Source: Pleurotus djamor (lineage: Eukaryota; Basidiomycota; Agaricomycetes; Agaricales; Pleurotaceae). Taken from it: a stretch of DNA of 11,036 nucleotides. The stretch's first letter is position 1. Each line of letters begins with the position of its first letter. Of the stretch, positions 1 through 8,610 are shown in pieces. The stretch is taken from the NCBI GenBank assembly GCA_029747585.1, contig JAPEVF010001324.1, positions 1-11,036 on the forward strand, given 5' to 3'. The notes beneath the pieces are model-generated. The model saw only the letters and a list, made by a program, of their open reading frames with translations, made no database searches and was not told the origin of the DNA. The position numbers and the translations under genes are program-made.

Positions 1-130
1 TGGACTAGTAGAGTTCTTTCCATATGGTTGTGTATCAGTATGAGGTTTTTTATGACTGCTAGATTGCGTCTCACCCTCAGATCGTGTCTCTGTATTCTGT
101 ACTCTCGTATAGTAGGGGGTGTAATAAGGA
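1..130. other. 3' flank of gene A
   Basis: Downstream flank of minus-strand gene A. An A-rich CATAAAAAACC on the minus strand (about 43-53) is a weak poly(A)-signal candidate roughly 80 nt after the stop. Nothing else is recognisable. Confidence 0.3.
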
Positions 131-1839
131 CTACTCCACCCGATCGAGGTTGCTGGAAACCTCATCAAACCCCTCCATGTCGGCTCCAAACTCTTCTGAA
201 TCCCAATAAATGTGTCCCTCAAAGCCATGCTTGATCATTTCAGACTTCGTACGCCGTTTCAAATCGTCCAAATAATCCGAATGATACATCGAGCTCTTTC
301 GCGTTGTCTGGATCTCCAAGTGTTGCACGGGCTTTCCAAGTTTCTGGCGCGTTATAAAATTGCAAATGAATCGCGCCCAATCATCTGGTTCTAATTTACG
401 CACACGCGTGACAATGATTTTGTTCAGATTGGGGTTGCAGACATTTTTGGGCGCTCCTGGGGAAGACACAGATTGGTTTCCCGCAATTGATTGGAGATGA
501 GCTACATCGTCCACCTGGATCAATTTGAGGTTGACGAGGAAGGGGAGGAAAGTCGACCAATTGAATGTATCACCGTTGGTTTCGAGGGCAAGCACCTGTA
601 TCTTTTCTAACGGTAACGAGCCAACCAGTACGTTAGGTTCACAGAACGGTGGTGGGAGCGCCAAAACGGATAGATGAAGAATGATGCTCTCGGTCTCACC
701 GTCCCGGACTTCCAGCCTGAGTATATTGTGATCGCATCGAGCGAATACGTTGAGGGACGTTATGCTGGATGGAACGCGGCTAGCGATAAACCTCTGGAGT
801 GGGGAGATATCCAATTCGGGGTCCAATCGATGTCCTTGATTGTTGAATCTGATGTAGCAAGGGATCGAGGACGGGATTTCAAGATATGAAAGGATCTGGG
901 ACTCTCTTAAGTGAGAAAGTTTTAGATCCAAGAATCGGAGATTCGGGAGGACTATGGGGAGGACAACGCTGACAGGGATGGGCATATTGGAGGACAGCGT
1001 GCGGATGGTTACTTTTTCGACGTTTGGTGTCTTTTGTAGGAGGCTAACCAGCCACGGTGTTGAAAGGCAATTGCCTATCACCCCTGTGGAAATGGATAGA
1101 TTTATCAACATTGGCATAGGGGGGGCTGTGACGGGGAGGAAGCCATAGAGCTCCAGTGACCGAAGCGAGGTCAGTCCAGTCCAAAATGTTTCAAGCATAA
1201 TAGGTTCATCATACTGTGCTGCAGATCCTGTCCCGATTTTGAGCCGCTGAAGCTGCGGAGTGGGTGATGCACAAGTTGGGAGGAGGAGCGAGGAGATGAG
1301 GGTATCAGCGGCTGAATGATCGCAGGTTATCTCGACGTCTTCGAATCGATGTATTTCAGGGATTAAAGCGGAAGCCATCGCTTCCACACCATCAGGCGAG
1401 AGAATGTTCATGTCGTCGTCCATTTCGTATGCGAAGGTTATGGTCAATGGTGACATCTTTGAACGTCGAAGTGCTTCGTTAAGCCAGAGTGGCTGATTAT
1501 ACGATATTGCCGTCCATTGATGCGGAGTATCTAGGCAAATTTCCCTCCAACGGGTGCAGACACTTGAGATACTCAGCAAGGTATCTGTGATATCAAATGC
1601 GTCTGCATTCGTTACCAAGAAGATTCCGGATAAGATCTCGTCCGGGAGCTGGGATATCGCAGAGTATTTATTGCGTCGAATTGATAGATCTCGAATCAAG
1701 GCCTTGTATTTCTTGATCTCCTCATCGATCGGCCGCTGCTGAGCTTCAAGATCGGTGAAGATGCCCTAGGATTCAAATCTCAGTTGGTCTATCATTTGGA
1801 AGCAGGCCTACAAGAGGGCAGAAGTGCTGGCCTAACCAT
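131..1839 (-). CDS. Gene A: F-box/LRR-like protein (545 aa, spliced)
   Basis: Predicted CDS is complement(join(131..1765,1837..1839)), 545 aa. Residues 2-37 form the family's charged N-terminal segment (GIFTDLEAQ, then EEIKKYK). The F-box spans about 38-87, with LPDEILSGIF at 41-50 and VCTRWREI at 70-77. An irregular leucine-rich region follows; its conserved core starts at FWTGLTSLRSLEL (about 195) and includes GNCLS (about 232) and LPNLRFLDLKL (274-284). The C-terminus has the DDW block (W464) and an acidic YWDSEE tail (about 522). F-box proteins bind Skp1 and present substrates to SCF ubiquitin ligases; that role is inferred from the family. The long frame has no ATG before the F-box, and a TAG sits directly upstream of GGC at 1763-1765, exactly where an AG acceptor is expected. 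The start was placed at ATG 1837-1839, preceded in frame by TAG 12 nt upstream. The C-terminal half is more diverged from B, C and D than they are from each other. Confidence 0.85.
1766..1836 (-). other. Phase-0 intron after start codon of gene A
   Basis: 71 nt on the minus strand, from ATG|GTTAGG to AATCCTAG|GGCATC. A possible branch site, AACTGAG, lies about 14 nt before the AG. Reading through meets an in-frame TGA after 14 codons, and the final TAG is itself in frame with the downstream exon. Gene B has the same ATG|GT architecture with unrelated intron sequence. Confidence 0.72.
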
Positions 1840-2318
1840 CTTATGAGCCTAGAGGTCTGATTCACCGAGAGCGGACGAGCTGATTGCTAGGTCGTAACGG
1901 GCTCGAAGAAGGTATGTAGGGGGTCGCCCCTAATATGATCGATTGACCGTGCGAACGCAAAGACAGTCGTGTGAAGTGGACGTCCACGTACCTTTTCAGG
2001 TTCACTCCTTCGACCTCAGTTTTCTTCCTTCCGCCGTCCCACCGTTTTCCAACCCCCTCAGCTTTCAGCGCCTTGCCAAGGACCCATCTTATCGACATTC
2101 CCCTGTGATACCAGTGATGCCCATAGGCTACTTCAACGAGAAGAGCCTAGTCAGCTGGTGGTCTTGGAAGGATAATCTGGGTGAAACAGGCTGCGACGTG
2201 TATTGCTGCCATGGTGTGCCGCTTAGGGAATAGCCTCACCTTGTATCGCGGACTTGCATGATACTCCCTCTGATTACCTCCTTCATTCTCCTACGGCTCT
2301 CGCTCCCACCGCGCTGAA

Positions 2319-2360
2319 ATCATGGTGCTTCTAAGCATTTTTCCTCATGCTGTACAGGCG
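2319..2360 (+). pseudogene. Possible decayed 5' end of a gene-D-like F-box copy
   Basis: AATCATGGTGCT here is identical to the sequence around the gene D start codon (8607-8618). After a gap of about 8-9 nt the match continues weakly (CTTCTAAGCATTTTTCC against CTTCTTTAAGCTTTTGACC) and ends in ACAG|GCGATC, which resembles the AG|GCGATC exon 2 opening of gene C. The implied intron would be only 33 nt, and the frame that follows carries no F-box, so any copy here is non-functional. A short chance match cannot be excluded. Confidence 0.28.
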
Positions 2361-2676
2361 ATCCCCCATAACTTGCGCAATTTTCGAGGCTCTCTGACTT
2401 CAGCTCAAGAGGTGGATGTCGTCTTCAGTCACCCACAATCACCGCCAGCACGTCCCGCATACTCTAGACAACGTCCACAGCTCAACGTTTCCCGCGTCCC
2501 ACAAAGCGTTTGGCTAACTTTCAGCGTTACCCACGTCGCCCATCGTCCTCCATTGCCTTTTGACGCTCTCAAGCTTGGTCATTAAGAAGCGGCGCCGCTC
2601 ATTCTGTGGCCGCAATGAAAAAACCCGCTTGTGGAAAGCTACATAAAGAAGAGCCGAAAATGCGATTCAAGAAGAT

Positions 2677-2700
2677 GAGGAAGTTAGAAGACACTTCCTC
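2677..2700. repeat. 8-bp inverted repeat with 8-nt loop
   Basis: GAGGAAGT at 2677-2684 and its exact reverse complement ACTTCCTC at 2693-2700 are separated by TAGAAGAC. It lies in gene-poor sequence. The stem is short enough to be chance in a purine-rich stretch. Confidence 0.35.
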
Positions 2701-4466
2701 TTGTACGTTCCTTCCCACTCGCACAATGTAACAAATCCTTACACTCGCCTTCTACCCTAGATCCTTCCTTTTTCCGGGGTTATTGGTGTGGAGGCTGCGG
2801 GTGCCGAGATAGCGGGAAAAGGGAACGGCGACGAAGATGGGCTATGGTATTGGGTGTTGAACGACCTGCGCTTCGAACTGGCAAGATATTTGTCATATTG
2901 TCAGGCGGTCGATCACTACTCAAAGGGCCCTCTGCTTCGCAGTGGAAAGGGCCCAACTGGAAGGGGACTTCTCCTTCGATCATCACAACACGCGCTATCG
3001 TTATCCCGCCGTGACTGTCAATGCCATTGTCCTCCTCGATACTACGCCCATCACACATTTCCCTTGTCGTTCGATTCTCTTTCCCTCCAGTTTTGGCTGC
3101 GACGAAAACTTCGGCTCGGCTCAGCTGAACATACCCCACCTTCCCCATCACTGAACCTCAGTAGATGCGCTATTCGCAAGCTCTCCTCGGCGTCTGGGGC
3201 CTTCTTCGGGGGCTAACGAGTTCATGCCGTGAGCTTCGTACCGTGAAGGTGGCGGTTTGGATTCCCCGGGCTCCTGGGTTGGTGTTTCAAGGTTTGCTAT
3301 GGATATAGCGTTGACGATGGGTAGGAAGGCGAGGAAAAAGGAAGAAGCAGAGGTAGCTGAAGTGGTGGGGTGGCAAGGCTATTGAGGACGTGAAGATGGG
3401 CGGTGGAAATCGACGATGAAACTACGACATGGTTTTCACGCTTGGACATCGACGTCCGAGAGTTGATTGCCCCCCACCAGTTGTTGATTCAAAAGCCGCT
3501 TCGGCGCTGCGACCCCAGCCACTTGCACCCAATAGCTACGATCTCGTATCCATGGTCCATTCATCCGCGCTCCCGCCATGGCACGTCCTTCATGCACCTT
3601 CATCCCCAACGACGAAGGCTAGCCCTCAGTCTCGCTTCGAAGTTGCCCATGCAAACGATCCCCGGCTTGCCCGGGTTCGTGTTCCAATGTTTGTGCTTCT
3701 GTCCTCTGCCACAGCACCACATCGGCGTAGGTTGCCAGCGCGATGAAGCGAGCCTCTACGTCCTTCTTAATGAGCTGGTGTTCGATTGGGATGGGTGGGG
3801 TACTTAGCTGGGCTGTCGACGTGTACGATGCTGTAGGTTCGCTACAATGAGGATCGGGGTTACAGGGCTTAGAGGCATACGAAGGAAACTCGATGTTCCG
3901 ATGTCGTAACATTTTAGTATGATGTTCCTTGTAAGTATGGCTTCGTCTCCCTCCTTTTCTATCGTAGCGCTTACGCGCTCCGTTTCTTCCCCCATAGACT
4001 TCATATTTCGCCCACAATGAGTCTACGAGACCCTCCATGGACGAGAACGTGGAACCCATGCCTTGGAAGACGTTGATTGATGCGAGTGGGCTATGAAGAC
4101 CCACCGCATTTTCGCACCCAAGGTTTCGAGCACCTCTTGTCTTTCATTGGGGTGATGACGAACGAAAACGAAGGGTTGCTCCTACTTGGACACCGCCGGA
4201 TCTGGCTTGGCGGTGGATGGAAGGGCTCTGCAAGGCGAGGCTCCTGGCTGCTGCATCAGACGACGAGAAGAGTCCGCCGCTCTAGCTGCTATCAGCTCTG
4301 CCCATGGACGTCAGCTCAGTTTCAACGCTGCTACCTCTGCGGAACACGAAGACGGCTGTAGCGTCGATGGGGGTGTGGATGAAGAAGGAGAACGGAGAAC
4401 GGAGAGGAAAGAGGGAGGAACCGCCAGAGTGGATGAGGCCTTGAATCATTCGTGATGTATTGTACT

Positions 4467-4621
4467 CTATCAAGTGAAGCGGTGTTAGTACATTCTTACT
4501 AAGGATGTCAATCGTTGCTCTACGCTACACGTCTGCCGTGACTGATGTTGCGCAAAGCAGTTGGGCCAGTGTCATTGGGAATCAATTCACAAACTGTCCG
4601 ATGTATATACCTGTTACTTAC
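4467..4621 (-). other. Candidate minus-strand intron just downstream of gene B
   Basis: On the minus strand, AAGAAG|GTAAGT (donor at 4616-4621) is a consensus 5' splice site. TACTAAC (4484-4490) is a perfect branch-point heptamer, and GATAG (ending at 4467) gives an acceptor 18 nt after the branch adenosine. The 155-nt intron would begin 61 nt after the gene B stop codon, so it is most simply an intron in the gene B 3' untranslated region. A closer acceptor, ACATCAG ending at 4542, would give an 80-nt intron. Using the next AG (4465) would instead join ATG 4652-4654 to an open frame ending at 4282, a 71-residue product with no recognised domain. Confidence 0.5.
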
Positions 4622-4682
4622 CTTCTTGCTTTTTCTACGGATCGAGTACACCATCTGTCCTCCCAAAGATCTAGCTGACGGA

Positions 4683-6354
4683 TCATTCGTCGCTACTAAG
4701 ACCTTCAAAGTCGTCTAAACCCGAATCAGAACCATTGGAACAATGACCATCCCAGTCAAGCCCTGTACAAGTTTTGAGAAGCTTCGCGTCTTTCTGGGTA
4801 ATATTGCATTCTTCGATTGTCAACTTTCGCAAAGGCCGTCCATGCTGGTGGCAGGCTTTACATGCACGAATGAAGTACGACCAGTCGCCAGAAGTCGAGT
4901 CGTAATCGCGGGTAATGATGACTTCGTCCAAATCGGGGTTGCAATAGCTGAGTGAGGTGATTTGGCAATTGGAGGAAGACTGATCATCCCTTGTGATCGA
5001 TCGCAGCAAGGTCACAGTCTCGACATGTAATGACCTCAGATTATTGAGGAGTTGTAAGAAGTCAGCGAACTCCAATGGGTTATACAAGACCCCTCTGAGC
5101 TCGAGCTTGTATAACATCTCCAATGGCAGCGAACGAAGAAGACTGAGAAGCGGCGGTGATGGAGACGGAAGATTATCAATGGATAGATCCAGGAAAATAG
5201 TGGCTCCGTGATCAGAGTGCCTGAGCACTAGGTGGTATGCGTAGTCCGCAGACCTGTCACCCATCTCAACGTCCACATGAAGATAAAACAGGTCATCTGG
5301 GATTCGACTAGCGATGAAGCTCTGAAGATGGGAGTGATCGTCGTTGTTTCCGAAGGGAGGGTCTTCATTACAGAAAATGATGCGCGAGTAAATTCGGTTT
5401 GGTATTTTCATATATGAGAAAAGCTGTGACTCTTTCATATACTTGAGACTTATGGTGAGGGAACGGAGGCGAGAAAGGGATATTGGAGCAGTGCCCATGA
5501 TGACAATGGGTGGGTTGGAGGAGACTTCGCCGATGTCAATGATTTCCAACTGTGGTGTGTGTTGGAAAAGTTCGCAGAGCCACGGCACAGAGAGGTGATT
5601 CCCTATATATGGCGTTCTGATAAACAAATTCGTCAAGCTAAGCATCGGAGTCGTTGTGATTGGGAGGATGCTGAAGAGTTCCAACGACCGAAGGGAGTTC
5701 AACTCGGTCCAAAACCTCTCGAGCATTGTGGGTGGATGTAAAACATTGTCAACATGCGCGGAATGTACATCGAGTGTGATGTTCTCAAGTAAGGGAGCGC
5801 GTAGGGCCAGCTTTGGAGGGAGAAACATGGAGAGAGCAACGAAAGACGACTCGATAATGGCTTCCCGGAACCTGCCCGTTTCATTGACCAACATAGTAAT
5901 CATATTCTTGAAGTTGTTGTTAACATCCGTCGGAGATCGACAATGAATCGTCAACGGCGACACTTTGGAGCGACGGAGCATTTCGGGCACCCACCGACTC
6001 GGAGGCTGAGCAAGTAAGATCGTGGTCCACAGCTGCGGTGTATCAAGTGAGATCTGCCGCCACCGAGTACAAACACTTGAACAGGCCAACAGGGCAGGGT
6101 CAATGCGACTGGAGGAGTACGGATTCGTGTTGCCTGTCATGAATATGAATATTTTGGACATAATTTCGTTTGGAAGCTTTGATATCGCCGCGTGTGTGTT
6201 CCTTTGAGTGAGTAGACCCCGAATAATAGTCTTGTAGTGTTTGATTTCTCTATCAACAGCGCTTTGAGCTTCGAAATCGGTAAAGATGGCCTGCGATTTC
6301 AATGTGAGAAGCGATGAATGAAAGCTACATGTGGGCAAGAGCGGTCTGTACCAT
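4683..6354 (-). CDS. Gene B: F-box/LRR-like protein (536 aa, spliced)
   Basis: Predicted CDS is complement(join(4683..6290,6352..6354)), 536 aa. The N-terminal segment AIFTDFEAQ is followed by a charged helix (REIKHYKTIIR, about 15-25). The F-box covers about 37-90, with LPNEIMSKIF at 40-49, VCTRWRQI at 74-81 and TPQLW at 85-89. The leucine-rich core begins at FWTELNSLRSLEL (about 194) and includes IGNHLSVPWL (about 230). The C-terminal GDWSYF block starts near 469, followed by LDWDG and an acidic tail ending in SSDE. The probable role is SCF substrate receptor, inferred from family architecture. The frame upstream of GCC 6288-6290 has no ATG for 16 codons, only a TTG; the start was placed at ATG 6352-6354, preceded in frame by TAG 12 nt upstream. 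It is transcribed divergently from gene C. Confidence 0.87.
6291..6351 (-). other. Phase-0 intron after start codon of gene B
   Basis: 61 nt on the minus strand, from AAAAAATG|GTACAG to AATCGCAG|GCCATC, with a CTCAC branch-like site about 14 nt before the AG. The length is typical of fungal introns. Read-through gives an eight-codon extension after Met and then TAG, and 61 is not a multiple of three, so retention cannot yield the F-box protein. Confidence 0.78.
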
Positions 6355-6655
6355 TTTTTGCTTCTACCCGAATAAATTCAGATCGCACTTGGATGAGTAT
6401 GAATCGAGCCGATTGACTTGCGGCGGCAACGAGGTAAACTTGAGGTGGACGTCGGTTTTGAGTTATTGGAAGGGGCGTCAAATGTTTGAAATTTTCAAAG
6501 CTAGCGCCCGGCGATTACTTATCTCCCGCCTCTTTCTTCTGTCGCACCACAGGACGCATCACATTGCATTTGGCTCGATTTCGCCTGTGAGACTACTTGA
6601 ATTCTATACCCGCACACCCAAGCTGGGAATACCGAATTTTATAACCGTTGGATCA
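6355..6655. promoter_or_regulatory. Divergent promoter region between genes B and C
   Basis: Only 301 bp separate the two predicted start codons, so both promoters and both 5' leaders must fit here. Visible elements are a GATA-type site in the minus orientation (TTATCT, about 6519-6524) and a centred palindrome (6485-6499). A plus-strand open frame runs through from 6314 in frame with the gene C ATG, but it also crosses the start of gene B in antisense and has no counterpart in the other copies, so I do not treat it as coding. Confidence 0.55.
6485..6499. repeat. 15-nt palindrome near the midpoint of the B/C promoter
   Basis: TTTGAAATTTTCAAA reads the same on both strands around a single central base. 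It lies close to the centre of the 301-bp divergent spacer. It could be a symmetric protein-binding site shared by B and C; AT-rich composition makes chance possible. Confidence 0.35.
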
Positions 6656-8298
6656 ATGGTGCGGACTCCGTCTTTTGATCTTCGAAAATTGAGTTGATCT
6701 TCATCCTACTCCTTTTTTCCCGAAAATTCTAGGCGATCTTCACCGATTTTGAAGCTCAGAGAGCTATTGACGAGGAAATCAAGAAATACAAGAAAATTAT
6801 CCGCGATCTCCGCTCTCGCAGAAATACATATGCCTCGATTTCCAAACTTCCCAACGAGATCCTCTCTGAGATCTTCGTGGCGTGCACGGCAGAAAGGAAA
6901 ACTTTCAATTTCCAGCGATCCATGATTATGGAGGTCTGTAGCAGATGGAGGGAGATTACAGAGAACACCCCTCAGCTCTGGTCTCTGATTTCGTTGATGC
7001 CACCGTTACTCATCACGGAGTCGCTTGAACGGTCGAAAACGGTGCCGCTCGTTGTGGATTTTACGGACACGTTCAGGATGGGTATGCTTAAATTGCTTCC
7101 AGCTGTCCTTCTGGAGACGTATCGGTTTAGAGAACTCCATATTCACTGGCCTCGAAACTCCAGTTCGATGTTCACCTCACTGTTCTTTCCCGCGAATCTC
7201 GACCCAAGTGCTCCTCGCATGAAAACACTTGCGATTGACGTGAAGGGGATCATTGCAGCTCATCGAAAGGCTCCTAAGATGATGGATCGATTTTGGACCC
7301 AGTTGATCTCCCTCCGATCCATGAGACTCGTGAATATTCTCCCCACCACCGTCAACCCCCTTCCATCTCTAACACATCTTGACATTACCACTGATGACGA
7401 AGGCAACTGTCTGTCTACTCAGTGGGTTCTTCAATTACTCAGGAGCGCACCAATACTGGAGAGCATCAAGATGGGCAGCATCTCATCAAACCACCCCATT
7501 ACGCTCGCACACACCAACCCAATTACTCTTCCAAGGCTTCGCAACCTGGATTTGAAACTCAAATATCTTGGAGAATCGGCTCTATTCCGGGACCTCCGTA
7601 TACCCGCGGTCACGACCGTCTCTATTGATTTTCAAAACGATGATGACGATGATGAAGCTGAAGGAGGGGTTCCTTACGTCTGTCAATTCATATCTGGCCA
7701 CTTTTCCACGGACATCCCTCATTCTTTACACGTCAAATCATATGCAAACGCGGACGACTCCTGCTACAAAATGATCGTCACACAAGAAAATCCAGTCCAA
7801 GGTGCCACCAAACCCACCACATTCACACTATCCATCGCGCATCTACCATACGAAGTTCATCAGGACCTCAGGTTCATCAGGTTGCTTCCCATGGAGAATG
7901 TTCGCACCTTGACACTAACCGGTAGGATGGAATATGATCACGGTTTGGCGTGGTCAAACGTCCTACCCCTTCTCACCCGTGTGGAGAATGTCTCAGTCGA
8001 GAAACTGAGCATTCTCCGTCTGATTGCGGGTCCGGACCCGCATTCGTCTACCATCACAAACGCCGAGTTCAATAATCTCAAGCTCGAGAAGGTTGAGATT
8101 GCCTATGACTACCATGCAAAACCCCGCGACTGGTCCTTCTTCGCACATCTTTGTAAAGTCCGGCACGAGCATGGAAAGGCAATACCGAATGTGGCCATTC
8201 GGGAGTCGTGTATTTTGAAGAGACAGCTACAGGAGTTTGAGGGGTATACAGAGGTTGAGTGGGATGAAGAAGGCTATACAGACACGGAGCCAGAGTAG
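6656..8298 (+). CDS. Gene C: F-box/LRR-like protein (522 aa, spliced)
   Basis: Predicted CDS is join(6656..6658,6733..8298), 522 aa. Residues 2-36 carry AIFTDFEAQRAIDEEIKKYK. The F-box spans about 37-85, with LPNEILSEIF at 40-49, VCSRWREI at 69-76 and TPQLW at 80-84. The loop joining the two halves (50-68) is basic and lacks the leucines of the other copies. The leucine-rich core starts at FWTQLISLRSM (about 188). A five-Asp run from GAY codons lies near residues 304-308. The C-terminus has PRDWSFF (about 465), CKVRHEHG, and an acidic WDEEGYTDTEPE end. The likely role is SCF substrate receptor (inference from family). The downstream frame first offers only a GTG inside the F-box; TAG at 6730-6732 abuts the exon, so the start was placed at ATG 6656. 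An AATAAA lies just after the stop. It is closest in 5' sequence to gene D. Confidence 0.86.
6659..6732 (+). other. Phase-0 intron after start codon of gene C
   Basis: 74 nt, from ATCAATG|GTGCGG to AATTCTAG|GCGATC, with a strong pyrimidine tract (CTCCTTTTTTCCC) and a weak branch candidate GTTGATC. An in-frame TGA occurs 13 codons into the unspliced reading. The first about 20 nt of the intron and the sequence before the ATG match gene D (AACCGT, ATGGTGC, then TCC and TCTTT). Confidence 0.74.
7639..7653 (+). repeat. Five consecutive GAY codons in gene C
   Basis: GAT GAT GAC GAT GAT encodes an Asp run in the middle of the leucine-rich region. The corresponding stretch of gene B (GNNDD) is shorter, so this looks like a small in-frame microsatellite expansion in a surface loop. 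Confidence 0.6.
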
Positions 8299-8309
8299 TC
8301 GGTTCCTTG

Positions 8310-8315
8310 AATAAA
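8310..8315 (+). terminator. AATAAA poly(A) signal of gene C
   Basis: A canonical AATAAA starts 12 nt after the gene C stop codon and is followed by a T-rich stretch. It suggests a very short 3' untranslated region. No equally clear hexamer was found after A, B or D. Confidence 0.55.
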
Positions 8316-8357
8316 GACTTCTTTTTCATTTCTTTCCGTTCTTCTCCCGACCGGAAA

Positions 8358-8393
8358 GGCACACTGGGCTTCGGGGTTGGTGAAGATAGCTTG
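8358..8393 (-). pseudogene. Relic of another F-box copy (N-terminal motif) on the minus strand
   Basis: Read on the minus strand, 8358-8390 encodes AIFTNPEAQCA, against AIFTDFEAQRA in gene C and AIFTDFEAQSA in gene B. The codons and neighbouring bases also match (GCTATCTTCACC). The preceding bases are ACAA rather than the expected CAG, so the acceptor is damaged. Past Cys-Ala the match stops and no F-box follows. An ATG immediately followed by GTGAAG on the same strand at 8547-8549 has the family's ATG|GT arrangement and may be the original start, although the implied intron (about 155 nt) is longer than in living copies. This is best read as the 5' stump of a deleted or rearranged minus-strand copy overlapping the 3' end of gene C. 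Confidence 0.62.
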
Positions 8394-8610
8394 TCTTTCG
8401 GGTTCGAAAGGGGGCGAGATGGGTTGCTGGATTGAAGATGTGACCACAAAATGTAGGTTAGGGAAGGGCGCTAAACGTGGCGCCGGGTTTCCTTCTCCCA
8501 CCACGATCACGCATCTGATCCAAGACTTACCCCGCTTCTTCTTCACCATCTAGCTCGCCTACTCCTTCAAGTGGACACTCTCTACAAACACCTTGAAAAC
8601 CGTCGGAATC

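Larger units (their letters stand above)
1840..4682. other. 2.8 kb stretch without a recognisable intact gene
   Basis: This separates the start of gene A from the stop of gene B. Open frames of 60-161 codons occur on both strands (for example 3619-4104 minus and 3403-3807 plus), but they overlap each other, lack recognisable domains and show no shared splice pattern. Noted within it: a minus-strand donor AAAAG|GTACGT at 1991, which with the acceptor CTCTAG at 1849-1850 could be a leader intron of gene A; a possible relic at 2319-2360; a hairpin at 2677-2700; a purine-rich GGAGAAC tandem near 4387-4402; and the strong minus-strand intron signals at 4467-4621. It could be decayed gene copies, old transposon sequence or long untranslated regions; I cannot tell which. 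Confidence 0.6.
8299..8610. other. Spacer between genes C and D
   Basis: 312 bp that must hold the 3' end of gene C and the promoter and leader of gene D. The minus strand is open for 91 codons (8274-8549) and carries a relic of the family N-terminus. The frame leading to the gene D ATG has a TAG at 8551-8553 with no ATG in between, which supports 8611 as the true start. Confidence 0.6.

Noticed and set aside
2921..2954. Two copies of AAAGGGCCC 25 bp apart
   Set aside because: Nine-base direct repeat containing a common six-base palindrome; too short to interpret.
2780..3216. Overlapping 123- and 142-codon open frames on opposite strands
   Set aside because: They cover the same DNA, contain no recognisable domain or conserved motif, and no splice or paralogue evidence favours either strand.
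3403..4104. Open frames of 134 codons (plus) and 161 codons (minus)
   Set aside because: Mutually overlapping, with biased Pro/His/Ser/Arg composition and no family recognised. The FDWDG near the end of the plus frame resembles the F-box tail motif, but it is too short to use and has no homologous context.
6314..6697. 127-codon plus frame running into the gene C ATG, as a possible longer first exon
   Set aside because: It is antisense to the start of gene B, has no counterpart in genes A, B or D, and two of those have stops close upstream of the equivalent ATG.
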